NCBI RefSeq assembly: GCF_029254265.1
Contig: NZ_JAQWXX010000053.1
Coordinates: 1-43,517 of the forward strand
Length of the DNA: 43,517 nucleotides
Direction: 5' to 3'
Origin: Algoriphagus sp.
GTDB taxonomy: Bacteria > Bacteroidota > Bacteroidia > Cytophagales > Cyclobacteriaceae
Position 1 is the first letter of the stretch, and each line of letters starts with the position of its first letter. Shown here piece by piece: positions 25,894-33,924 of this stretch. A model generated the notes under the pieces. That model had not been told where the DNA came from. It saw only the letters and a list, made by a program, of their open reading frames with translations, and made no database searches. A program made the translations under genes and the position numbers.

Positions 25894-26633
25894 TGATCTA
25901 ATACCTCCAAAAATTGATTGACTACCTCTTGATCTATTTCTAAATGATGGGAAAAAAATTTGGGATCATCCGAAAATGACAAATCTGGATTGATAAATTG
26001 ATTTTTTGAAGGTCGCCAAGTCTTGCAAGAGGCATGAATTTCCTTGAGAAAACCAGTCTTGTTGAGTTCGGTGACATGCGCTGGCTTGGTGCCTCCACCT
26101 GGCATTATTGTAATTCGATCTTTAGCTACTTCCATCAGTTCTTTCAATAAAGAAAGCCCTTCTTCTACTGTATTTTTTCCACCCGAACTCAAGATCCGTT
26201 GAAATTTACAGGCAATGATTTTCTCCAAAGAATCAAAGTAATCTGATGAAGCATCAAAAGCACGGTGAAAAGTACAGGGCTTTCCGCTTGCGGAGCGAAT
26301 CAACGATTCACAGGCATCAAAATTCACTTTTCCCTGAAAGTCTAAAACACCAAAGACAAATCCATCAGCCCCTAACTCTCCAAGAATCTCGATATCACGC
26401 TTCATTACCATCAATTCTTTCTGAGAATATGCAAAATCCCCACCTCGTGGACGGATCATTACAAAAACCGGAAGATCAATTTCCGACTTAAGAATCTTGA
26501 GCATTCCGGCGCTTGGGGTCACTCCCCCCTCAGGAAAATTAGAGCAAAGTTCCAGTCGATCTATCCCGAAATCTGCCGCTTGCATACAAGCCTCCAAACT
26601 ATAAACTGGTGTTTCTAGAATGATCTTACTCAT
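25890..26633 (-). CDS. cutC: CutC family protein
   Basis: A 247-aa TIM-barrel protein of the CutC family. Family members were linked to copper tolerance, but the biochemical role is disputed. Diagnostic blocks are ETPVYSLEACMQAADFGIDRLELCSN in two parts, RPRGGDF (61-67), GADGFVFGVL (88-97), FHRAFD (122-127), ILSSGG and MPGGG (177-181). No signal peptide, so it is cytosolic. It is linked by ATGA overlaps to both neighbours: the glycosylasparaginase gene upstream and the heme/FG-GAP gene downstream. That context points towards amino-sugar or glycopeptide turnover more than metal handling, but this is inference. Confidence 0.95.
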   Translation of the reverse strand: MSKIILETPVYSLEACMQAADFGIDRLELCSNFPEGGVTPSAGMLKILKSEIDLPVFVMIRPRGGDFAYSQKELMVMKRDIEILGELGADGFVFGVLDFQGKVNFDACESLIRSASGKPCTFHRAFDASSDYFDSLEKIIACKFQRILSSGGKNTVEEGLSLLKELMEVAKDRITIMPGGGTKPAHVTELNKTGFLKEIHASCKTWRPSKNQFINPDLSFSDDPKFFSHHLEIDQEVVNQFLEVLDQ

Positions 26634-27619
26634 GGTTTAAAGTGAGAGTTTGAATCAATTAATACATTTCCGCTTTGAGTTGCTTTCGCGAAATTAAATC
26701 CAGGATGAACCGCGAATGCTCCAGTGACACCTTCTTTGTTGATCGCAAGAAATCCGGCTTGGATATCGTTGATATTTTTATTTTTTGAAATCAATCTTCT
26801 CACTGCTTCTTCACAAGCTTCTTGGGGAGTTCTCCCCTGACGCATTAATTCTACAATCAGAAAGCTACCACAAATCTTGATAATTGTTTCGCCTAAACCA
26901 GTGGCAGTAGCGGCCCCCACTTCATTATCTACATAAAGACCTGCCCCTATTATTGGACTGTCCCCTACTCTACCATGCATTTTGTAAGCCAGACCACTCG
27001 TGGTACAGCTCCCAGCCATATTCCCATTAGCATCTATTCCAATCATTCCTATAGTATCGTGATTTTCAATATTGATAATTGGCTTGTATTGGCTGGTTTT
27101 TTTCCATTTTTCGTATTCAATTGCCGCTTTAGGGCTAAGTTCCTCTTTTTCCAAAGAAAAGCCCTCAGCTATCGCAAATTGCCTAGCGCCCTCTCCAGCA
27201 AGCATAACATGTGGTGTTTTTTCCATCACTCTTCTTGCAAGAGAGATTGGATGCTTTATTTGTCTAACGAAAGCCACTGAACCACAATTTCCATCACCAG
27301 TCATTATCGATGCATCAAGGGTTGTGATTCCTTCACGGTCAGGAAGCCCCTGAAGCCCGACCGAAAGATTATCCATATCCAATTCAGTATCCCGAACCCC
27401 TGCCTCTACTGCATCCAAAATGGTGCCTCCGGCAGTAAGACTATCCATCGCAGCCTGATTTGCAGGTAGCCCATGATTCCATGTAGAAAGAATTAGCGGA
27501 ATCTCACCTGACTCGCTGGACTTTTGCTTTTCATCAGCAGCACAAGCTGTGGAAATACTTGGAATAAAAAGAGCAGTTCCAATCAGGGATTGCTTTATAA
27601 ACTTTCTTCTTTGGGACAT
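26630..27619 (-). CDS. Exported N4-(beta-N-acetylglucosaminyl)-L-asparaginase (glycosylasparaginase)
   Basis: N-terminal-nucleophile hydrolase that cleaves the GlcNAc-asparagine bond of N-glycopeptides or related isoaspartyl/amide bonds. The 329-aa precursor has a twin-arginine signal (SQRRKFIKQ followed by a hydrophobic stretch, ending STAC, possibly a lipoprotein Cys). The self-cleavage site is HDTIGM, giving nucleophile Thr189. HGRVGDSPIIGAGLY and AATATGLGE match the glycosylasparaginase branch rather than the short plant-type asparaginases. The ATG at 27619 is used because the twin-arginine motif begins right after it; an in-frame start at 27646 is also possible. First gene of a three-gene coupled unit with cutC and the heme/FG-GAP gene; 87 bases from divergent creatininase. 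Confidence 0.92.
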   Translation of the reverse strand: MSQRRKFIKQSLIGTALFIPSISTACAADEKQKSSESGEIPLILSTWNHGLPANQAAMDSLTAGGTILDAVEAGVRDTELDMDNLSVGLQGLPDREGITTLDASIMTGDGNCGSVAFVRQIKHPISLARRVMEKTPHVMLAGEGARQFAIAEGFSLEKEELSPKAAIEYEKWKKTSQYKPIINIENHDTIGMIGIDANGNMAGSCTTSGLAYKMHGRVGDSPIIGAGLYVDNEVGAATATGLGETIIKICGSFLIVELMRQGRTPQEACEEAVRRLISKNKNINDIQAGFLAINKEGVTGAFAVHPGFNFAKATQSGNVLIDSNSHFKP

Positions 27620-27706
27620 AAGACGTATTTTAGAATCGATTCTCAAATTATTAAAAATGCCTCTAAATCGGCCTATTTTTCATCCAAATCATTTAAAATT
27701 CATCAA

Positions 27707-28468
27707 ATGAAACCCTATCTACTCAAAGAATCAAACTGGAAGGATCTCCAGACTCATCGTTTCGAATTAGCAGTTTTACCATGGGGAGCCACTGAGGCCC
27801 ATAATTACCATATGCCTTATGGTACGGATGTTTATGAAGCAGATGCTGTGGCTGAGATTTCCGGGAAGAAAGCCTGGGAAAAAGGAGCAAATGTAACCAT
27901 TATGCCTACTATTCCATTTGGGGTAAATACAGGACAATCGGACATTTATCTTGACATCAATTTAAACCCAAGTACACAGCTACTCATCCTTCAGGATATT
28001 TTGACTGTTTTAGATCGGCAAGGGATAAAAAAGTTTTTGATTATCAATAGCCATGGAGGAAATGATTTTAAAACCATGCTCAGAGAATTGGGATTAAAAT
28101 TTCCAGATATGCTACTATTCACTTGTAATTGGTTTCAGGCTTTAGACAAATCAAAGTACTTCGAAGAATCCGGTGATCATGCCGATGAAATGGAAACGGC
28201 ATTGATAATGCACCTTCACCCTGAACTTGTACTTCCACTAGACCAAGCCGGAATGGGAGATGAGAAAAAATCCATAATCAAGGGGGTTCGGGAAAAATGG
28301 GCCTGGGCTGAACGAAAATGGTCTGAAGTCAGCGCTGACACTGGAATCGGTAATCCAAAAAAAGCCTCCCCAGAAAAAGGAAGGCTTTATTTTGAAGATG
28401 TAACTGACAAAGTCGCGGATCTTATTTTGGATATTTGCGCAGCAAAACCCGGAGAAATCTATGTATAA
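27707..28468 (+). CDS. Creatininase/FAPy-deformylase family amidohydrolase
   Basis: A 253-aa metal-dependent amidohydrolase of the creatininase family. Metal-binding signature LPWGATEAHNYHMPYGTDVYEA supplies Glu30, His32 and Asp41. Further ligands lie in INSHGGND (His116) and GDHADEMET (156-164). No signal peptide is seen. The closest members in this phylum have no defined substrate, and the family includes creatininase and formamide hydrolases. It is divergent from the glycosylasparaginase operon and abuts the next convergent gene with no intervening base. An in-frame ATG at 27524 exists but lies inside the divergent gene and adds a nonhomologous tail. Confidence 0.9.
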   Translation: MKPYLLKESNWKDLQTHRFELAVLPWGATEAHNYHMPYGTDVYEADAVAEISGKKAWEKGANVTIMPTIPFGVNTGQSDIYLDINLNPSTQLLILQDILTVLDRQGIKKFLIINSHGGNDFKTMLRELGLKFPDMLLFTCNWFQALDKSKYFEESGDHADEMETALIMHLHPELVLPLDQAGMGDEKKSIIKGVREKWAWAERKWSEVSADTGIGNPKKASPEKGRLYFEDVTDKVADLILDICAAKPGEIYV

Positions 28469-31400
28469 TTAATCCAAAGAATTTAAATCCAACAGAGTGA
28501 TTTCTCCTTTGTAATTAATAAATGTAATTGATTTCAAATTTTTTGGGAGGGAAATCTCTCTTGATGATTGAGAAAGAAAGCCTGCACCTAAAGAGGTTTC
28601 GTATCGCTGTTTGTTCCCATTTCCAAGTTCGACTATTACTGCCATTGTATTTATAGGAGGCGTAAGTGTTCGCATACCTGAGTCTTTTTCCTCTTTCTTA
28701 AATACAAGGAGTGAATTTCTATTCTGGGAAGCGATCAACAGAGAGGACCCTTGTGCGGAGCTTAGTTTCACCAATGCTTTGGCATCTCCCGGAACAATGA
28801 ATCCGCTTTCGTTTGGTTTAACAGGCGTGAAGTCTCCAGCTCCATCTCCTAAAAGGACAAGCCCTACCAATGCATCCAATCTTCCTGTGAAGATTTCATT
28901 TCCAAAGTCATTTCCTACCAAAAGCACATCCAAATAGCCATCCCCATTTACATCCTCAGTCAAAACCCCATTCACCGGAGCTATTTGAGCAGCAGTTGGC
29001 AATCTATGTACTTCAAAAGTACCATTACCATTATTTTTAATAAATGCTGATTTATCATAATTACCAGTCAAAATAACTGCTCCTTCCTTTTCTTCAGGAG
29101 TGAATAGATCATTCTCAGTACTCAAGGCAAAGGATTTATACCGCTCATATTTCCTTCGGAAAAGAATGCTTTGCCCATACAAATCATCCCAGAAATGGCT
29201 CGGATAAGAATTGTAAACACCTGATCTGTCTTTATAGTAAGCAAAAGTGACAGGGTCCATACTTCCATTTCCATCGAAATCTTTTGCATAAATTTTAACA
29301 GGTTGTTCCATTGTAGGATGATGAGGATTGTTTTCACCTAGATTACCTACAATGAAATCCGTATCTCCATCTTGGTCAAAATCTCCAGAGGCAATCGAAT
29401 TCCACCATCCCAGATGATTCTCCAAACCAGTATTAGAAATCTTGTGAAATTTAGCCCCATCGTTCTTGAATATGGTGATTGCCATCAATTCGCCAACGAC
29501 TACTAAATCTACTTTCCCATCTAAATCCACATCAGACCAAGTGGCGTCTGTCACCATTCCTATATTTCTAAGCTCAGGAGCTAACTGATCGGTAACATCC
29601 TGAAGGATTCCTTGATTATTTCTGAAAAGAAAGCTTTTATCGGCTATTGGGTATTTCGCAATCGGTGTTCTACCACCAACAAAAAGATCAATAAAACCAT
29701 CTCCATCAAAATCTGCTCCTCTTACAGTCGTACCACTTGCTTTTGCAGCTGAGAAATTTTTATTCAAAGTGAAATTTCCCATACCGTCGTTCAAGTATAA
29801 TCTATCCAAGTATTCGTCCGAGTCAGGGACAAACTCACTACTTCCGCTTACGAGGTATAGGTCAAGATCTCCGTCATTTTCCAAATCGAAAAGAAGCATT
29901 CCCATCTCCTCAAAATTTGAATTTTCACCAGGAATCAACTCTTTCTCAGTGAAAGTACCATCTGCTTTTTGAATGAATAATTTTGGAGAAAACCCAGCCG
30001 ATGAACCAACAATAAAATCCTCTAATTGATCGCCATTCACATCACCAACGGTAAGAGAAGGGCCATACTGACTTAATTTATGTGGAATAGTTCGCTGAAT
30101 ATTGAAATCCACTTTATCGGCTTCCTCATGAATGAAATTGATCCCAAGTTCATTAGAAACCTCATTGTATAAAGGATTTACTTCAGCAGACTCAAGAATT
30201 GCAACAGAAAATTTTCCTTGTTTTGCATCAGCATAATTGACTTGTAAGACTTGATTTGCTTCAACATTTGAAAGTGTTGAAATCTTCCCATCAGGCCAAA
30301 TTACTTCGACCGTAGATACATTAGAGAAATCACCCAGCCCAAAATGTAAGATATCCTCAATTGAAGACATGTATCCACGAACGATTTGCTGCTCTTGATA
30401 ACGAATTGAACCATCACTCAATTTCAGGGAAACTTTTGCTCCTAGTCCACTGGGGTTCGATGCTTTACCTTGGAGTTTAATCCGAAGGTAATTTGGTTTT
30501 TCTTTAGAATCATTTAAGGTGTTTTCGAAAATGAAAGCCGGATCGTTGATATTATTAACTATATAATCTAAATCTCCATCCTGATCCAAATCCACATAGG
30601 CGGCGCCATTTGAAAAGGAAGGAATATTCAATCCCCATTCTTCACCCGAATCTTTGAAAGTCAAATCCCCATTGTTTCGATATGAATAATTTGGGATTTT
30701 GACAATTGGAATTGAATCCAACAACTGACGGATACTGGCTACGCCGCCTACATCTGCCCGATAGTTTGCAAAATCCTTATCAGTAATATCTCTGGGAAAT
30801 CCATTGGTAATTAATAAATCTCGCAATCCATCATTGTCAACATCTCCAAAAAGTGGTGCCCAACTCCAATCTGTCTGATATATACCTGCCAGCATTCCGA
30901 TTTCACTAAAAGGAACGCCTGCTCCATTGTTAATCTGAAGCATATTCCTGACATACTGGTATTCATAGCCCCACTGTTCGTTACTGATATAGACTTGGTA
31001 GGAGTTTTTTCCAATGGTAGTTTTCTTTCTGAAATTATCCTCCCCTAACATATCTATTGTAATCAAGTCAGGTAGTGCATCATTATTAAAATCAGAAATA
31101 TCTGAACCCATGGAAAACTGGCTTTGATGCCTCAAAAATTCCTTAGAACGATTGGAAAAAGTACCATCTTGATTGTTTATATAAAGAATATCATTGGTCA
31201 CATAATCATTGCTGACGTGGATATCAGGCCATCCATCATTGTTTAAATCCGAAACGACCAACCCAAGTCCAAAGCCTTCAATTGTGATTCCAGCTTCAAT
31301 TGTGACGTCTGTGAAAGTTCCATCACCATTATTTCTGTAGAATTTATCATTGTTAATTGCAGATCCATCCACTATTTTCTCACGGTAATTGGATGGGGTT

Positions 31401-31999
31401 ACTTTGCTCTGCTCATTATTGAGGACGTATAGGTCTAAGTCTCCATCAAGATCGTAATCTAGAAAAGAGGCTCCCATTCCATTACCTGAATCTGCAATTC
31501 CATATTGTTTTGCTTGTTCTAAGAATGAAATATTACCCGCAGCATCTTTCCCTTGGTTGACAAATAAAAGATTATTCCGTTCACCATTCCCAGTCTTCAT
31601 TGCGGCTGCCACATAAATATCCATCCATCCATCTCCATTGATATCGACTGCAGTTGTCCCTGTACTCCATCGATCTTTTGCCTCTATCCCAGAGCTTGTC
31701 GAAATATCCTTGAATTTAAAATCACCCTGATTGAGGTAAAGTTTATTTGGGACCTGGTTACCTGTAAAAAACAAGTCTGGAAGACCATTCTGATCAAAAT
31801 CGGCAACTGCCAAGCCCCCACCATTAAAAATATATTCGTCGGTAAGAATATTAAATGAATCAGATTCTGTGATTTGATTTGAAAAATCAACACCAGTTTC
31901 CTTTTGGGTTTTCAGTTTAAATAACTTGGATTCTTGATTACAGGAAAACAAGAAAACAACTAGGAACGCAGCCAAAAGGCTAGATTTAGAAAACTTCAT
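28469..31999 (-). CDS. Large FG-GAP/VCBS lipoprotein with ASPIC/UnbV domain
   Basis: An 1176-aa surface lipoprotein: lipobox LFSC with Cys20. Two sets of FG-GAP/VCBS beta-propeller blades carry calcium-type loops (FDQNGLPDLFF, VDINGDGWMDIYV, YDLDGDLDLYV, DLNNDGWPDIHV, VDLDQDGDLDYIV and, after residue 620, VNGDQLEDFIVG, FDGDGFIDLFVGG). They are separated by an ASPIC/UnbV domain (about 500-590: LRIKLQGKASNPSGLGAKV, IEVIWPDGK-like VEVIWPDG). This CRTAC1-like build is common next to SusC/SusD pairs and probably binds or presents ligands at the cell surface. The gene lies 137 bases after susD, with a terminator between, so it may be transcribed separately. Confidence 0.92.
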   Translation of the reverse strand: MKFSKSSLLAAFLVVFLFSCNQESKLFKLKTQKETGVDFSNQITESDSFNILTDEYIFNGGGLAVADFDQNGLPDLFFTGNQVPNKLYLNQGDFKFKDISTSSGIEAKDRWSTGTTAVDINGDGWMDIYVAAAMKTGNGERNNLLFVNQGKDAAGNISFLEQAKQYGIADSGNGMGASFLDYDLDGDLDLYVLNNEQSKVTPSNYREKIVDGSAINNDKFYRNNGDGTFTDVTIEAGITIEGFGLGLVVSDLNNDGWPDIHVSNDYVTNDILYINNQDGTFSNRSKEFLRHQSQFSMGSDISDFNNDALPDLITIDMLGEDNFRKKTTIGKNSYQVYISNEQWGYEYQYVRNMLQINNGAGVPFSEIGMLAGIYQTDWSWAPLFGDVDNDGLRDLLITNGFPRDITDKDFANYRADVGGVASIRQLLDSIPIVKIPNYSYRNNGDLTFKDSGEEWGLNIPSFSNGAAYVDLDQDGDLDYIVNNINDPAFIFENTLNDSKEKPNYLRIKLQGKASNPSGLGAKVSLKLSDGSIRYQEQQIVRGYMSSIEDILHFGLGDFSNVSTVEVIWPDGKISTLSNVEANQVLQVNYADAKQGKFSVAILESAEVNPLYNEVSNELGINFIHEEADKVDFNIQRTIPHKLSQYGPSLTVGDVNGDQLEDFIVGSSAGFSPKLFIQKADGTFTEKELIPGENSNFEEMGMLLFDLENDGDLDLYLVSGSSEFVPDSDEYLDRLYLNDGMGNFTLNKNFSAAKASGTTVRGADFDGDGFIDLFVGGRTPIAKYPIADKSFLFRNNQGILQDVTDQLAPELRNIGMVTDATWSDVDLDGKVDLVVVGELMAITIFKNDGAKFHKISNTGLENHLGWWNSIASGDFDQDGDTDFIVGNLGENNPHHPTMEQPVKIYAKDFDGNGSMDPVTFAYYKDRSGVYNSYPSHFWDDLYGQSILFRRKYERYKSFALSTENDLFTPEEKEGAVILTGNYDKSAFIKNNGNGTFEVHRLPTAAQIAPVNGVLTEDVNGDGYLDVLLVGNDFGNEIFTGRLDALVGLVLLGDGAGDFTPVKPNESGFIVPGDAKALVKLSSAQGSSLLIASQNRNSLLVFKKEEKDSGMRTLTPPINTMAVIVELGNGNKQRYETSLGAGFLSQSSREISLPKNLKSITFINYKGEITLLDLNSLD

Positions 32000-32086
32000 A
32001 GATTAATCAATTTGGGTGCTTGGGAACTTTGAAATTACCACTTTTGAGGCAAAGGTGGAAAAAATAAGCACTTGATTGTCATAAAA

Positions 32087-32112
32087 AAAGGAAGGCTTTT
32101 CAGCCTTCCTTT
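32087..32112 (-). terminator. Terminator of the susC-susD operon
   Basis: An 11-bp perfect stem (AAAGGAAGGCT at 32087-32097 with 32102-32112), 4-base loop. On the minus strand it is followed by a T-run (plus-strand A-run 32083-32089). It lies 25 bases after the susD stop. Confidence 0.9.
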
Positions 32113-32136
32113 AATTACTACTTCTAATACTAAAGA

Positions 32137-33870
32137 TTAGAAACCTGGGTTCTGAATCAAAATGTCTGATCCTACCAAGTCAATTTGATCTTGAGGTATT
32201 GGAACTAGCTTATACTTTTCAGTAAACTTAGCGCCACCAAGAGCAGCAGCCAATTGAACACCATCAAGTGCAAAGTAGAAATCAAGCTCTTCTTGAACAG
32301 TATTCCATCTCACTAGATCATAGAATCTGTGACCTTCCATACCTAATTCAAGCATTCTTTCCATTCTCACAGCAGTTCTTGCTGTAGCAGCATCAGTCCA
32401 TGGAGAGTCATACGTACCTATTACATAATTAGCAGCCATAGTACCATCTTCACGCATTAACTTGGAGTTCATTGCTCTTTCTCTAACACGGTTTACATAA
32501 CCTCTTGCAGTCTCTAATCCACCAGTCTCGATTTCTGCCTCGGCAGCCATCAATAACACATCAGCAAATCTGATAATCATGAAGTTAATACCAGTGTATC
32601 CAGGAGTCCAAGAAGAGTTATCCTGGAAAGTACCTGCTTCAGATCTCGCATAAACATACTTCTTTGGAGAATATGGTCCACCGTTTGGTTGATTTCTGAT
32701 CCAAGCAGCGCCTGGGAAATCCTGCCAACCTAGGTAAGGAATACCTCTTCTTCCAGTTGTATGATCAACTCTTGGATCCAAGTTCCCTGTATCAGGAGTG
32801 AAAGGATCAGCAGTTTGAATACCCATATCACTTTTCACTCTATTTGCAGGATCATTATAAGACTTATCCAACAATGGAAGACCAGCAGCATTTGTTCTAA
32901 AAGCATTCACAAATGAAAAGCTTGGTTGGAAGAATCCACAACAGTTACCTGGGCCAGAAGGACCAGTATTGTAAGGGAAGTTCAAGTCAAACTCTGGATT
33001 GGCATTTTGTACAGCACCAGTACCGGCAGCTGCCTGATAAGCCCAAACAGATTCCTCATGGTTATCGTTGGCTCCTCTAAATGCGTCATCATAATAAGGA
33101 ACTAGGTCATACTTTAAGTTATTGCTAGTTACACCATTATTGATTACATCTGTAAATAGAGTTTTCGCTTCTCCGAATTTATTCTGATACATGTAAATTT
33201 TAGCAAGGTATGCTTTAGCTGCCCAAGAATTTACACGACCAACCTGAGGCTGAGTAGGTGGGAGATTATCTGCTGCAAACTTCATATCTGCCTCAATCAA
33301 AGGCCAAAGGTCTACATTATTACTAACTTCCTCCAAGCCACTACCATAATCCAAAGTCTCATCAACATATGGCGTATTACCATAGTCACGCTTCAACTCA
33401 AAGTAATAATGTGCTCTTAAGAATCTTGCCTGCGCAGATATTCTTGTAACATCTGTTGGGGTTACATCTGGCCCTGGATTAGCCAAAAGTCTCAACACGT
33501 TATTAGCACGTGCAATCCCTTCGTAAGCCACATTCCATTTGGACCCTACGTCTCCAGAAGCAGAATTGATCTCAAATCTCTGAATAGGGTTGATTGTAGT
33601 AAAATCTCCAGGGTCAGTACCCTTATTAGCTTCACCCCCTCTAATACTACCCCAAACCCAGTTTGAAGGAGACCCCAATCTGTTTCCTCGACCGTTTACT
33701 TGTGAATAGGCCGCAATCAAGGAAGCATCAATACCCGCTAGCGAAGTCAACTGAGCCTCTGCCAACAAACCTGTCGGCGCAACATCAAGGAAATCATCGC
33801 TACAACTCACTGCTACCATCATCAATCCTGATGACAGTAACGCTCCGATTTTTAATTTAAAATTGTTCAT
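32137..33870 (-). CDS. susD: RagB/SusD family substrate-binding lipoprotein
   Basis: A 577-aa surface-exposed lipoprotein that captures ligand and forms the lid of the SusC transporter. Signal peptide with lipobox ending at Cys23, followed by the export-type SDDFLD. The TPR-like helical scaffold typical of SusD covers the N-terminal half (ARFLRAHYYFELKRDYGNTPYVDETLDYG; WAAKAYLAKIYMYQNKFGEAKTLF). The C-terminal RagB/SusD domain has FMIIRFADVLLMAAEAEIETG, GYVNRVRERA, ERMLELGMEGHRFYDLVRWN and KYKLVPIPQDQIDL. The ligand cannot be told from sequence. It follows susC by 54 bases and precedes a terminator. Confidence 0.95.
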   Translation of the reverse strand: MNNFKLKIGALLSSGLMMVAVSCSDDFLDVAPTGLLAEAQLTSLAGIDASLIAAYSQVNGRGNRLGSPSNWVWGSIRGGEANKGTDPGDFTTINPIQRFEINSASGDVGSKWNVAYEGIARANNVLRLLANPGPDVTPTDVTRISAQARFLRAHYYFELKRDYGNTPYVDETLDYGSGLEEVSNNVDLWPLIEADMKFAADNLPPTQPQVGRVNSWAAKAYLAKIYMYQNKFGEAKTLFTDVINNGVTSNNLKYDLVPYYDDAFRGANDNHEESVWAYQAAAGTGAVQNANPEFDLNFPYNTGPSGPGNCCGFFQPSFSFVNAFRTNAAGLPLLDKSYNDPANRVKSDMGIQTADPFTPDTGNLDPRVDHTTGRRGIPYLGWQDFPGAAWIRNQPNGGPYSPKKYVYARSEAGTFQDNSSWTPGYTGINFMIIRFADVLLMAAEAEIETGGLETARGYVNRVRERAMNSKLMREDGTMAANYVIGTYDSPWTDAATARTAVRMERMLELGMEGHRFYDLVRWNTVQEELDFYFALDGVQLAAALGGAKFTEKYKLVPIPQDQIDLVGSDILIQNPGF

Positions 33871-33924
33871 CTGTTTTAATCTATTATAGTTTCTATAACT
33901 CGATTTCTTTATAAATGTTTAAGC

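Noticed and set aside
27524..27706. Upstream in-frame start for the creatininase-family gene
   Set aside because: It would begin inside the divergent glycosylasparaginase gene and add a Ser/Lys-rich tail foreign to the family.
24377..31900. Repeated short sequence blocks that could suggest a CRISPR or tandem DNA repeat
   Set aside because: The similarity comes from codons for repeated D-x-D-x-D-G loops of FG-GAP/VCBS blades; spacing is irregular and there are no constant repeats with unique spacers.
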